Assembly: GCA_964036195.1 (NCBI GenBank) | Contig: OZ038459.1 | Coordinates: 18,349,206 to 18,413,205, forward strand | DNA length: 64,000 nt | Source: Sphaerolaimus hirsutus | Lineage: Eukaryota > Nematoda > Chromadorea > Monhysterida > Sphaerolaimidae | Direction: 5' to 3' | Shown: positions 1-13,258 of the stretch, one piece after another | How positions within the stretch are numbered: the first letter of the stretch is position 1 | Layout of the letters: the number at the start of each line of letters is the position of its first letter | Notes under the pieces: generated by a model | Seen by the model: the letters and a program-made list of their open reading frames with translations, nothing else | What the model was told of the DNA's origin: nothing | The model's database searches: none | Position numbers and translations under genes: made by a program

Positions 1-310
1 AAGCCCTGTATCGACCTGGGGCCAGTCCCGCATGTTGACAAGTACTTTACTCTTCACTTTTGACTTGACTCTTGACCTTGTTCGCGACTTTTAATTCGAC
101 TCTTGATTTTGTCACTAGCGAAACCAGCAGGGGCCAGTTCCGCAAGTGTACAGTCTTAAAACATAAGAGTTGAGTAAAATGGCGAGTTAAGAGTATGGCC
201 ATGGCGCCATGGCGCGTAAGGCGCCGGTTCCTTTCGTTGCCTAGTGGTGCCTTTACATCACTATTGATGGGCGGCATCCGGTTGTAAATATCCAAATAGG
301 TAGACACATA

Positions 311-969
311 TAGGGTTGGGACGATATGACTTTTAGATATCGATATTCGATATTCGATATTATTTTCTGAAACTCGATATTCAATATCGATATGATATGA
401 ACCTTCGATATTCGATATCGATATTTCTATATTTTCGATATTTCGATATTTTACTTTTGTTACTTGTTATTTTTACTTGAGTGTCATATTGTATATTTAT
501 TTGGTCTCAAACATAGTTAATCACCTCCTTACTGAAGAGTAGATTATACAAATTTACATAAAATGAACATAAAATCTCCCCACCCCCTAAAATTTGACCG
601 ATCTAGTAGGGAAAATGTAGCATGGTGTCAGTGCCATGGCACACACTCTGACATGGACATTTGTGAGTGCATTTGCACAACATTCGAGGTGTTTGCAAGT
701 GCTGAAATGGACATACCTGTTAAGTGACGACAAAGTACGCGCTTGGGCAAAAATTTTTTGAAAATTACCAACAAAATTGCTTTCTAACAGTGCCATTCCT
801 GGCACATTTTAAGTCAGGCCAGGGAGAAGAGAATATCGAAAAATATCGAAAAAATGGTCGATATTCGATATTTTTTCAAAATTTTCGGTATCGATATTCG
901 ATATTCGAGATGAAAAAATGTTCGATATCCGATATTCGATATTCAATACGATATATCGTCCCAACCCTA
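311..969. mobile_element. hAT-like MITE with CGATAT arms
   Basis: TAGGGTTGGGACGATAT at the left, ATATCGTCCCAACCCTA at the right, and an exact 8-bp target duplication GACACATA (303-310, 970-977). The arms consist of degenerate TCGATATTCGATATCG words. Confidence 0.88.
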
Positions 970-1112
970 GACACATAGACTGAATGGAGGAAGAAAATTC
1001 ACGTTGGTTCTTCAGTTTGTCTTAGTGGTGCCAGTTTGTCTTCTCAGTCTTCATTTGCATAAAATATTTGAAATGATAAATTAAACATAACACCGAAGAG
1101 TGACAATTATGC

Positions 1113-4100
1113 TCAATCTCTGGAATAGAATTCCTCGATTTCTGAATCACTGTGTGGCATGTGGGATGTTTCAGGTAGAAATGAGTAAGTGAATATGGAT
1201 AGCACCAGGACACACAGCCCATAGATCAAATAGGCACCTGTAAAATAGAAAGTATTATGTTGAATCCCACCACAAGCGGGGGTTGGTCAAAGTACTTACG
1301 TTTTTCAAAGTGAAGTTGTAAGTAAATCAAAAATAAATGTCAACTTTAAAAAAAATTATTATTATTTATTTTTTAAACATAGGTAAATACATCTCAACAT
1401 AAATATGTTGACACAAGGTGTGATTGAACATTGGATTGACCTGGAAGTCTAGCTGATATGTATACTTACAATTGGAGGTAATAAGTAACTACTTGTGAAA
1501 GTTCTGCCCTAATTTCACCCACCGCCAGTTCCTAAGATGTCTGTAAATGTCAGGAAGGTTACTGAAACCATGATATTGACTGCCCAATTTATGCTGGTGC
1601 CCATTGCATTGCTGGATTGTCTCCATTTGGATGGGTACATTTCTGCATTTATTGTCCAAGGCAAACATCCAAGCCTGTAAATGTTGTTCAATGTGTCAAT
1701 TAATTGGATATTCTGTAAATAGTGAGAAAGTGCACTCACCCAACTGCAAAGAATGCCATGTAGATGATCAATCCCACCATCACTGGCCACATGTGTTGCA
1801 GGGGTGATGATGTTTCCTCAGCACCTCCCAACTGTACTTCTCCACTATTTTGTGCATGACTGGTGCTGGCATATCCATGGTAGTAGAATGCACAGGCCAA
1901 CAAACAACAGCTGGCGGTGGTGCCTATGGTATATCTGGTGAATTTACCATTTCAGATATGAGTTTCACTGACAATGCCTCACCTAGCATACTAATCATCA
2001 GCTGGACCCTTCTCCTCATCTTACCAACCAAGACCATCCCCACACAAGTGAATATTGCATTTACTGCTATAACAGGAGTTGCCAGCCACAGTGCAGTGTG
2101 GTTGTTCTCCACACCTGCCAGTTTGATTATAACTGCATTGTAGAACCTGCATTGCATTCTTTAGCAGAACATGTTTCCAGGTGATAGGATGATAAACAAA
2201 ACAGACATTATTGTGTTGATGCCAGAAGTTTGTTGTGCAATGTGTAGTGAACAGCCGATCAGCACTGCAAATCGTCCATTTGGCTGAGGTATTAAATTTA
2301 TATTTATTATGATTAATAAATACAAGCATCATAGATTATTGAGCCAGTAGAAAACAAACCATTGAGAGTACTTCACAAATTGTAGAATGCACATGTTCTT
2401 TCTCCTGCAATTTGCCAGTAGTATCATTAGTTAATTCCTTGGCATTCAGTGGTTCAAGTGGCAGCACATTATTTTCAACAGCAACCACCTCACTTGGAAT
2501 ATGTTCCAAATTTGCCAAGTGCTCACATTTCCACACCAGCTGCTGCACCATGAGAGCCAGCAGTGCAGCGAGAACACTGTCCATTAAGTAAGTCACCCTG
2601 GAAAAATGGGACAGGGTTTTTCCAAAAACTTTCAAAACTTTGTTTCGACCCACCTCCACCCACCGCCCAAGTAACTTGCTGCAGCTGCCATTATTGCTGC
2701 AAGAATTTGACCCAGTGTAATGCCAACTGGAAAGGCACTGACCAGGCTGCCCCTTTCTGTGCTGTGGAGCTTGCTGTCTCTGTGTTTGCTGAACTCCGAG
2801 TTCTCAGTTGATGGGTTATGGTGTATAATGTTGAAGCAGTGGGCCACAGTGGCTGGGATGGTTGCGCAGAGTGAACCTGTGAAACAGTGCATTTGATAAA
2901 GGTCAGAGTTTTCCCATGTGCAGCTGACTGAAAAAGTGTTTAAATTTTGTTTCAACTTTCTGTTTAAGTTTTAGAGGTTTTCCAATAATGGATTTCGAAT
3001 TTCGTTTTTTTTGGATTTAAAAAAAAAATTACTTGGAAGTTGGAACAATTTTAAACTGAAGTGTTTAATGTGGTATGTTTAAAGTGGCACATGTTAAAAA
3101 CACTGTTTCAAGCTTCACTTTCAAGCTTCAGTGAACTAGCATTTTCACTAAAGTACTGATGTGATACGTTTAGACGAATTTTACTTTCATTCACCCATTG
3201 GTCTATCTAACTTGTGGAAAGGCAATCAAAAAATATTACTGCACACACTTTCTATGCTCATATCAGTCTCATTTTGTGTAGAATCTGGAGGCTGAACTCA
3301 GCCCAAATATGTCACATATTAACCACAGAATCAGTCACTGTGACAAATGCTGATGACAGCCAGAAATTGCTGGTGTATGTACAGGGGTGGGCATTTTCAG
3401 TCGCCGCTGGAAAAAGGCGATAGCTTGAGCTACAGTTGAGCTATCACAATGAAATTTTAACACACTAGAGTAGACTCCATAGGACACCAATTCTGTAGTT
3501 TGCAACAGTGTTGCTCGCTTGCAACGTTGCCAGTTTGCAATGTTTACCCTAAATACAGGGTTATTTTGGTATTTATATTTACACCCATAAAAAATGGTTA
3601 AAGCCAACAAAAAGTGGACGCTGCAGCCAAACATGTGTATGCTTTTGAATGCACAAAAGTAATATATCATATACCATGCCATTTTCTGATTGAGCTATCA
3701 AAAGATGTATATCAAGGGAAATGTATACAAATCCTAATAATATAGGCTATCAACACAGCAAACTGCATCACAAGAAACAATTTCACCAAACTTTTGCATG
3801 GCAGTGTGAGCTGTGTCAAAGTGCTGCAAACATTAAAGATACAAAAAGCTGTATCTTTAATGTTTGCAGCATTTACAAATTGTAAATCTCAACCAAAATT
3901 GTCAAAAATTGGTTCATTTGAAAGCTCTAGTCATGGCGCACATCAACAAATTTTTTTTCATTGCCCCATTTGTATTTACATTTTGAATTTATTAATGTTT
4001 GAACATTTCAAACAGCTACAGTCCCAAAGTGGGCGGAGCCTGTGAAAAAATTTCCCGAAATTAATAAATGGCATCATATGCTCTTTCATATGAGCAATTA

Positions 4101-7017
4101 AGCGTGAAGATTGGTTGTGTTACAGGGAAGTCATTGCAGTTTGCAGATTATCGGGAGAACAAGAACAAGAACAACAACAACAACACAACCTAAAAAAGAA
4201 AATCTGTAATAACTTCCTCTGAACTCAACCGATTCATCTGAAAATTTGCATGAGAGTTCTACTCGACACGGGCTTTTTAATGGTATAATCGGTTTTGTGA
4301 TAGCTTATTGCATTCAGAAGTTATTCAGCGTTCAATTTTGCGATTTCCACATTTTGCCGCGTCTGACCATATTATGGGTGGGTCGCTTGCACCCTCCCTC
4401 GCCAGCGAGGGATGGCGCTGGCGCGCCCACCCGATTTACGTATTTCGAAAATACTATTACGTTTTGTTACATATTCCTGACCGAAATACCGGGGTACTGG
4501 GAAAAACGTAAAAATTATGATCGATGACACGTTCACACATTCAAAAGCTCAAATTCAAAGCACGTTCAGGTGATATTTTCCGCAGCTTTGAATATCATAG
4601 TGCCGGGACACTTGGAAGTGTGAAATGCCATGATATCAAATTTTATGATTTTAATCAGAATGTGCAGTGGGATCAGGACTGTATAATGTCTCTATAATCT
4701 GCACACTTTCCATGGGTATTTCACTTCACACAGAAATCTACTGTGTTCCATCTGAATAATGAACATTTAATTCACCTAATATTTTTTCATCATGTGTCAT
4801 TGGTTTATATGTACATGACTTCTCATCATGATTGTTCATCAAATTGTGATAACATTCTGAGCAATTTTTCAGCCTGAACATCGTCCACTTGCAACAACTA
4901 TGAAATTTTATGAAATGGGTGGGGCGAGTGCAAGCTCTGGTGCCAATCCCAGACCCTGTAAAATGCCCTGTAAAATATAATGGCATGCATTGTGTCAAAT
5001 CAAAAGTAATGTAGAATGCCCTACAAAATGGCAAACATTTGCCATTTTCCAGGGCTTTTCCCATCACTTTTGACACTTTGCTTTGCCTATGTTGTTGATT
5101 TTGGTGCGCATGTAGTGCTAAAAACATGAAGATATTGCATAGAAATCAGTGTTTGACCAATCTAAAGGTATTTTCCAAAGTACAATAGGTAAATACTAGG
5201 CATAATTTTTTTTTTACATTTACGTTTTTTTAACTTATTCCTTGGTATTTAAAAAAAATACGTATTAGTATTTATACTTTTTATCTGGAAAAGGTATTTA
5301 CGTTTACATTTACGTTTTCCAAAAATACCAGTATTTTAACAACACTGGTTTGCTTCCCAAAAGGCCACATTGTGGGTGAGTTGCGGAACACCCAGTTTTT
5401 AGTGTAATTTTGTGACTTGGCGTCACCCATAGGATAAGTCGAGGGTGGCATTTTAGCGGGGGGTCGCCGGTCTTTGGTGTCGTCCCATTATGTCGTACAT
5501 TGGCCGATGTTGATACCCTTTGAGTATGGTGGGGTTTGGGGTCGGGGCTACGACCAAATTCTTTTTTTCTTCAAAAAGTCCCCCAGTCCCGAGATAAGGG
5601 AGGTCAAGTCACAAAATTACACTATAAAGTCTGATGTCATAACTCACCGAGAATGTGGCCATTTGGGTTGCAAACTTCAGAATAGGTGTCCTATGGAGTC
5701 TACTCTATAGTGTTAAAATTTCAACGTGATAGCTCAATCGTAGTTTAAGCCATCGCGTTTTTCCAGCGGCAACTAAAAATGCCCACCCCTGTATATAGTC
5801 TAAGAATCCACAATGAAATATGTCACTGGAATTCTCCAAGTGAATAAGCTATGTAAACTATAAATTTGCAAGAAAATACAAAATTCCATATCGGTGTGCA
5901 CTACTCACCAACTCCAATGCCAGCTATGAACCGTCCAATAATCAACACAATAACATTTTGCGCGCATGCTACCACCAGCCATAGCAAAATCTGGCAGTGG
6001 CATTTTGGGGGGTTTCATTGGTCAGTGGATCAGTTCCCATTTTGTTGTGCATTGGCCAATTTTGTTGCCATTTCAACATGCTGAGGATTGGGGTCAGGGC
6101 TACAATGAAATCTTTTTCTGTTTGCAGGATTTATCTTCCAGTTTTGAGTTAAAGGGGTCTATACCGATGCATTTTTATGATGGCTGTGTGTATCAGCTTA
6201 TGTCTATATCTTGTGCCACCGAAAAAAAACCCAAATTTATAAACCCCCAAACTCAGAAATGTGGGATTATTCAGGAATCCGAAAAATGGCGTCATAGCCC
6301 AACCCAAAACAGCAAAATACGATCAGCAGAATGGAAATTCCCGAACCACAACCGAACCCCTCCCACAAAACACCAGCCCAGATTACGCTATGGCACCAGC
6401 GCACCACAGGACAGCGCCAGGGCAGGTGCTGCAGCGGTTAACGACAGGTAAAATTGCTGCCGCCTCTTGGAAACGCTATTGCGTGTGTATTTGCTTGGAG
6501 TGATCAATGATTCCTTCGTTAATTCGGCTTCTGATTGGCCTGGTGTAGGTTTCCTGGTGAATCTCCGTGTGGTGTAGTTGTGCAGCGCCATGGAAATAAT
6601 AGCTCCGCATAGGGCACCAAACACGCCGCTGGCCACAATCACCTGGGGGAGGGGGGGGGTAAAGAACATCTTCTGTAGTTTCCTCGAAACATCCCCAGGG
6701 GTTTATTATTTCAGAGTGCTGATTTTGAGGGGGGAGGGTAATTTGAGGAAATACGGTAGTCGTAACTCGTATGTATTCTATGACCAAAAGCCAAAGAACT
6801 CAAACACTTAAATACATAAAAAAATCTGTGTACAAAAATATCTTACCTGTTGAATGCTGTGATCCGGTGCATAGGTTTGGCCCCATGCCAACATGGCGCC
6901 AGCTACCAAATTCATATCATTGCCAACTGCAAATCCGCCCACTGTTGAAGCGCACAGACACATCACAGATAGCGAATGAATGTGCCTTTCGGTTTTTAGG
7001 GGGTCAGCTTTTGCCAT
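1113..7017 (-). CDS. SLC2A13: SLC2A13-like proton/myo-inositol (sugar) transporter, 10 exons
   Basis: Twelve-helix major facilitator of the plasma membrane; the family carries hexoses or myo-inositol. Exons (minus strand, all phases agree): 7017-6847, 6642-6405, 5968-5909, 2876-2654, 2597-2372, 2283-2207, 2146-1948, 1831-1740, 1674-1523, 1237-1113, giving 520 aa. Diagnostic stretches are GRFAGIG-like 'IIGRFIAGIGV' (helix 4), 'GCSLHIAQQTSGINTI' (helix 7, QQxSGINT), 'AGVENNHTALWLATP' (as in HMIT), 'GLGCLPWTINAEMYP' (PxPWxxNxExYP) and C-terminal 'FLPETS'. The start is the first Met before helix 1. Oddities: the PESPR motif after helix 6 is not recognisable, there is a charged insertion between helices 2 and 3, and HMIT's large cysteine-rich loop before helix 10 is nearly absent. 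Intron 3 is 3.0 kb and filled by a palindromic element; intron 6 is only 60 bp. It could be another GLUT-class member; membership of the sugar-transporter family is very secure. Confidence 0.88.
3382..5791. mobile_element. Palindromic element filling SLC2A13-like intron 3
   Basis: The ends CAGGGGTGGGCATTTTCAGT and AGTTGCCGCTGGAAAAACGC...AAATGCCCACCCCTG are inverted, and the arms (GATAGCTCAAT, TAACACTATAGAGTAGACTCC) pair over about 180 bp. The target duplication is not exact. Inside are a family-A fragment (about 4935-5100), a TACGTTTT-rich repeat (about 5165-5345) and a small perfect hairpin at 3829-3873. Confidence 0.7.
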
Positions 7018-7650
7018 TTTTTCCGCAAAAATGGTGAGAAAATTTGATTTCGGTCTGCAAACAAATTGATGACTAGTCAAGTTGCATTCATTTTGGTCTG
7101 TGATATTTTGTTATTCCAGCGCGTTCATTAAGTTTGTTCTACTGCGGCTTATGCGCATAGCGTGCAGTTCAAAAGTAGCCGATAATACAAGTCTACCTAG
7201 TCTGCATCATTTCACATCACATGCATTTCGCATCAACCAATAAGTGCCCCAGTTTGCATGAGTAACTGCTACACTTCACATTGTTTTTACAGGAAGTTTC
7301 TGCCTCCCTTTGCAGAATCAACTGCATCATTTCAGATCGACTTTGCCCTATTATGCAGTAAATACTTTCACATGAAGAAATGCATTATCTCACATCAAAA
7401 TGTTCTTCACTTTGCATGACAGCCGGACATATTGCAACATATTGACCTACTTTGTGTCATTGTTTTACTCTCAAGTCAGCTTTGTTTGTTTTGCATGGTA
7501 CAGCTGGGAGACTAGTGCTTATGCGTCTCAGTGGTGCGTGGTGCCAATCCCAGACCCTGTAAAATGTCATGCAAAGTGTCAAAAGTCATGTAAAATGCCC
7601 TTACAAAATGGCATCCGAGTTGGGCCATGGTGCTTTTTACTGGAGTGTCA

Positions 7651-7965
7651 TGTGCACTTTTTTTGGTGTCATTTGCGTTTGGCGCCCTTTTCTCTGGTGC
7701 CATCTGGCATCCAGCACTCTTATTTCGTATGCGCTCTTATTTTGGCGCCATGGCACCCTTGGGTCGTGGCGCCAACTTGGTGTCCAGCACCATTGTTTTA
7801 GATGGCGGCTTTAATGGCGCGATCTAGAACAATGGTGCCGGACACCAAGTTGGCGCCACGCCCCAAGGGTGCCATGGCGCCATTCGAAATAATGGTGCTG
7901 GGTGCCAGATGGCGCCAGAGAAAAGGGCGCCAAACGCAAATGACACCAAAAAAAGTGCTGAAGTG
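7651..7965. repeat. Long inverted repeat rich in GGCGCCATGG
   Basis: CACTTTTTTTGGTGTCATTTGCGTTTGGCGCCCTTTTCTCTGG on the left is repeated as its complement on the right, centred near 7808. The GGCGCC/CCATGG words recur in many elements of this window (44690-44760, 45515-45590, 19530-19590, 51710-51780, 59290-59350). A family-A fragment (7542-7610) abuts the left arm. Confidence 0.7.
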
Positions 7966-10525
7966 CTGCTGAAGAAAGTTGATGCGAGCGAAGTGAGGCA
8001 CATTTTCAGGCAAAGTAGGGCACAAATGTGTTGTTGCGAATTGAGTCAGTTATTGTTGCTAAATGTAGGACTGGATGCCTCTGCGAAGTAGCTTAGGTAG
8101 ATGCGAAATGGTGTGTACTCCCATTGGGAGTAGTCTCGCACCCTGTAAAGTGTAAAATGAAGTGTAAAATGTCAATTAAAATAAGAAAACAAATTTAACA
8201 TCGCTTTTTCATTTCAAATAACATTTTCACTTAATTTTACCTTCATTTGACACATTTGTATGACCTTTGACATGAATTTTTACTGTTCCCAGGGTGCAGG
8301 ACTGTTCCCATAAACAACTGGGCTAAAATACAGATATTCAGGACGGGTTGTATGATATACTTGAAAACGAAGCTTCTGCTCGCTGTTCGGTGACGATTAA
8401 TTTAGAGACAGGCCAATTAGCGGAATTATCATCAAAACCTGTGGATAAAATAATTAGATGATATTTTTTAACATTTTTGGTGTGCAAAAGGGGTGTTTTA
8501 CCGTTGATTTCGTTCTTCGAACGAGCTAAAAGTCTATCTAGAAACCAGGGCTGGCAAAATCTCAGAAAATAAAAAAATAAAATGGCAAATTCAAGAATAA
8601 AATAAAATAAAATAAAATGGAAAATTTCAAAATAAAAATAAAAATTGTATAAAAATTAGAATTTTTGTAATTTTTTTGTAAAATTGTATAAAAATTCATA
8701 TTTTTGTAAAAATTGTATAAAAATTCATATTTTTTGTAAAATTTTGATCTTGTTGTTTGGGGTTCTACCTGTCTAGTCACGGAGCTGGGGCAGTCCCAAG
8801 CCCTGTAAGGTGTCAAATGTCATATGAAATGTCATGCAAAGTGTCAATTGTCATGACAAATATAATTTAAAGTGTCAATTGTCATGACAAATATAATTTA
8901 AAGTGTCAATTGTCAAGCAAATTATATCCAAATCTTATGTTTTGTATCCAAATGTTGTTGTTGTTTTTGTATCCAAATTGTTTGTGAACATTTGGATACA
9001 AAAACATAAAATTATGAAATATAAAATACCAAAACGTAAGATTTGGATATAATTTGCTTGACAATTGACTGTTTACTTTACGTTTGTCATGACAATTGAC
9101 ACTATGCTTAACCTTTGATACATGAATTGACTCTTAACTTTACATTTGTCATGACAATTGTCACCTTGCATGACATTTTACAATGCACCCAGCACACTCC
9201 AGTAGTCCTTCTGGCTGGCTTTGCATGCAAGATTCTGATATTTTGTAAAATTAATGTAATTTTTTTGTAAAATTTTGATCTTGTTGTTTGGGGTTCTACC
9301 TGTCTAGTCACGGAGCTGGGGCAGTCCCAAGCCCTGTAAGGTGTCAAATGTCATATGAAATGTCATGCAAAGTGTCAATTGTCATGACAAATATAATTTA
9401 AAGTGTCAATTGTCATGACAAATATAAAATGTAAAGTGTCAATTGTCAAGCAAATTATATCCAAATCTTATGTTTTGTATCCAAATGTTGTTGTTGTTTT
9501 TGTATCCAAATTGTTTGTGAACATTTGGATACAAAAACATAAAATTATGAAATATAAAAAACCAAAACATAAGATTTGGATATAATTTGCTTGACAATTG
9601 ACTGTTTACTTTACGTTTGTCATGACAATTGACACTATGCTTGACCTTTGATACATGAATTGACTCTTAACTGTACATTTGTCATGACAATTGTCACCTT
9701 GCATGACATTTTACAATGCACCCAGCACACTCCAGTAGTCCTTCTGGCTGGCCTTGCATGCAAGATTCTGATATTTTGTAAAATTAATGTAAAATTTTTG
9801 TAAAATGGTGTCATTTTATCTTATTAATGACTTTTTGGAAAAAAATAAAATAAAACAAGAATAAAATTAAAATAAAATACATTTTTATACAATTATTATA
9901 CAATTTGTATACAAATAATTTTTATAAAGCCTACCCTGCTAGAAACTATTATTTACATAATGCATCTGCAATAAGTAGACATCCAATCAAAAAACGGCTT
10001 CTGTGCTAAATAAAATAGAATAAGCACTTGAAAAGATGCAAAATTAACAGCTCATTCTCTATTAGTTAAGTATAGGGAGGGATGGAAAAGCGCTAGAAGA
10101 AATGGCACCAAGCCCCAATGGCGCCATTCGAAAATATGGCACCTCTGGCTCTGGGTGAGGACCCATAGCGCCATGCGGCTGTTCAAACAAGGGCGCCAGA
10201 GAAAATTGACACCGTTTATCACACTTGGCGCCAATCCCAGACTCTGTAAAAAGCTCTGTAAAATTTCAAATGTCATGCAAAGTGTCAAAAGTCATGGACA
10301 GGGTAGGCTTTATAAAAATCATTTGTATTCAAATTGTATAATAATTGTAAAAAAATGTATTTTATTTTTATTTTATTCTTGTCTCATTTTATTTTATTTT
10401 ATTCCAAAAAGTCATTAATAAAATAAAATGACACCATTTTACAAAAATTTTACAAAAATTTTACATTAATTTTACAAAATATCAGAATCTTGCATGCAAG
10501 GCCAGCCAGAAGGACTACTGGAGTG

Positions 10526-11546
10526 TAGGGTTGGGGAATCGAACTGACCCAAACCGAACCGAACTGAGAACCGAGCACTATTTTGGAACCGAGAACCGGA
10601 ACCGAGCTTGAGAACCGAACTGGAACCGAGAACCGGCACTTATACCCGGAACCGAAGTAAATACCCGACAGAACCGAAATTTTCTAGGAATCTTAAAGTT
10701 TTTAAACAGCGTTTTTTCAACACCTACATCTAAGCCTTTAAACAGCAGCTGAACATCTTGGTGCGTGTTCAGAATTGCAAAATTCATCTGTTTGCAAAAT
10801 GATTGCGCGGGAGCGTGTAATTTCACGTATACTCCAGCGACATTACCTGAATAAAAGAACAAACATAAAAAAATTTCATCATATTTATCAAATTGCTTTG
10901 ATAAATATGATGAATTTTTTTTATGTATGTTCGTTTATTCAGATGGGATATGGTAGATTTCATTGTAAGGTGTAATGTCGCTGCAGTATACACATTATCA
11001 CTGGTAGTAGTTTTCATTGGTTTTGTAACAGTTTTAACCGTAGTTGGCAAAAGTTTTTTAGCAAAAGCAAAAGGCTCACTCGCGTACTACATAAATACAT
11101 TTATGTTTCCTCCAGAAAAAAATACCAGTACTCATTTACTCGTGTACTTTTTGAAAGTACGCGAGTACAGAAAACGTATATGTTTGCTTTTACACTTTTT
11201 TAAATACCAGTATTATTATAACAACTCTGATTTCTGCATTCTACCATGAAATAATAAGCTGTGATATGCTCATGTAGTATGAAATCTCCAACCAATGTAC
11301 TTACCCATGTAAACTTGGGTATATTGTTTTTCTGTTGTTCAGCCGATTATTACCTGATACCCGGTTGTTTTATTACCCGGAACCGAAATTTTGATCATTT
11401 TAGAACCGAACCGGAACCGAGTTTAAGAACCGAACCGAGAACCGGAACCAAAAATTTTCAGGAACCGAGAACCGATACCCGAACCGAAATCTTTTGGAAC
11501 AGAGAACTGAGAACCGGAACTGAAAATTTTGAAATTCCCAACCCTA
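10526..11546. mobile_element. hAT-like MITE with GAACCG arms
   Basis: TAGGGTTGGGGAATCGAAC at the left and GAAATTCCCAACCCTA at the right; exact 8-bp duplication CTGGAGTG (10518-10525, 11547-11554). The arms are degenerate (A)ACCGGAACCGAG repeats. The centre carries a second palindrome with TCATCATATTTATCAAA. Confidence 0.87.
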
Positions 11547-12023
11547 CTGGAGTGTGCTGGGTGCATTGTAAATTGTCATGCAAGGTGACAATTGTCATGA
11601 CAAATGTAAAGTTAAGTGAATTCATGTATCAAAGGTCAAGCATAGTGTCAATTGTCCTGACAAATGTAAAGTAAACAGTCAATTGACATGTAAAATGTCA
11701 ATTAAAGTGTCAATTGTCATGACAAATGTCATGCAAAGTGTAAATTGTCAAGCAAATTATATGCAAATCTTACGTTTTGGTATTTTATATTTCATAATTT
11801 TTTGTTTTTGTATCCAAATGTTCACAAACGATTTGGATACAAAAACAACAACAACATTTGGATACAAAACATAAGATTTGGATAAAATTGCTTGACAATT
11901 GACACTTCAAATTATATTTGTCATGACAATTGATACTTTAAATTATATTTGTCATGACAATTGACACTTTGCATGACATTTCATATGACATTTGACACCT
12001 TACAGGGCTTGGGACTACCCCAG

Positions 12024-12650
12024 GGGCCAGATTTAATACTCCCTACAGATTTGTAGGGTAGGGCGTATGCCCAATAGATTTTTTAAAGTTCAGCCGCATC
12101 GACGCACATGCACCGAGAGCAAGGCGGTTTGTAAAATACATGAAACTATCCCTTAAGGTCGCCGAAATTGCAATATAACGTATATCGCTTCAATTTTGGC
12201 CGGGAAATCACAATTTCGTCATTTCTTGGCCGTCTGCCAATTTGTTTTTTATTTTATTTTGTCGGGCAGGTTACTCGCATAAGTCGCGCTTTTGTACGCT
12301 CGTGCATGCATTTCTTTCTTGTCGCTGCCCTCATGGTTTCGGTTGTAGGCAGTGAACGCTAAAAAAGTGACCACCTGACTACACAAAAGCGCGATTTATG
12401 CGAGTAACCCGCCCGACAAAAAAAAACAACGAATTGGCCAACGGCCAAGAAATGACGAAATCATGATTTCCGTGCCAAATTCGAAGTGATATACGTCATA
12501 TTGCAATATCGGCAACCTTAAGGGATGGTTTCGTATATTTTACAAACCGCCTTGCTCTCGGTGCATGTGCGTCGATGCGGCTAAACTTTAAAAAATCTGT
12601 CGGGCGTGCGCCCTACCCTACAAATCTGTAGGGAGTATTAAATCTGGCCC
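12024..12650. mobile_element. Family-C palindromic element, copy 1
   Basis: The ends GGGCCAGATTTAATACTCCC and GGGAGTATTAAATCTGGCCC are perfect inverted repeats, flanked by CAG on both sides (12021-12023, 12651-12653). The arms contain TCGACGCACATGCACCGAGAGCAAG and its complement. 627 bp; no open frame of note. Confidence 0.85.
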
Positions 12651-13258
12651 CAGCTCTGTGACTAGACAGGTAGAACCCCAAACAACAAGATAAAATTTTT
12701 ACAAAAAATATGAATTTTTATACAATTTTTACAAAAATACAAATTTTTATACAATTTTACAAAAAAAATTACAAAAATTTGAATTTTTATACAATTTTTA
12801 TTTTTATTTTGAAATTTTCCATTTTATTTTATTTTATTTTATTCTTGAAATTGCCATTTTATTTTTGTTTTATTATTATTATTTTCTGAGATTTTGCCAA
12901 CCCTGGTCATGGAAAATGCCCTGCAAAATGACAACCGAGTTGCCATTTTGCAGGGCATTTTCCACGACTTTTGACACTTTGCATGACATTTGACATTTGA
13001 CAGGGCTTTTTACAGGCTTTTTACAATGGCGGAATTGAATTTATCGCTTTTTTCTAAGTGCTGCACTGCAAGCGATAATGCTCCATGGCGCGAGCCCTCC
13101 GGCACCGTTAATGGCGCCATTCCGTTATTAGTCAGGCAAAGTAATCCAGGAACAGTAGATTGGATATTGGATTTCAAGCTACGTTTTGTTCGCACTTTAT
13201 TCAATTCTGGGATTAGCATTAGATTTGTGCCACTAGATGCTGTCAGATACGTAACGAT

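Larger units (their letters stand above)
8546..12905. mobile_element. Nested palindromic transposon cluster
   Basis: The outer ends CAGGGCTGGCAAAATCTCAG and CTGAGATTTTGCCAACCCTG are inverted repeats and continue into long AT-rich complementary arms. Inside is a large family-A palindrome (8787-12021), holding a TAGGGTTGGGG element (10526-11546), with a family-C element (12024-12650) beside it. A stretch of about 530 bp is present twice in tandem (from about 8748 and 9279). No protein-coding transposase is visible. Confidence 0.8.

Noticed and set aside
311..969. TAGGGTT ends read as telomere-like repeats
   Set aside because: Only single units at element ends, with 8-bp target duplications; ordinary transposon termini.
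8546..12905. CRISPR-like or tandem array
   Set aside because: Repeats are inverted arms and one tandem duplication, without uniform spacers, in a eukaryotic sequence.
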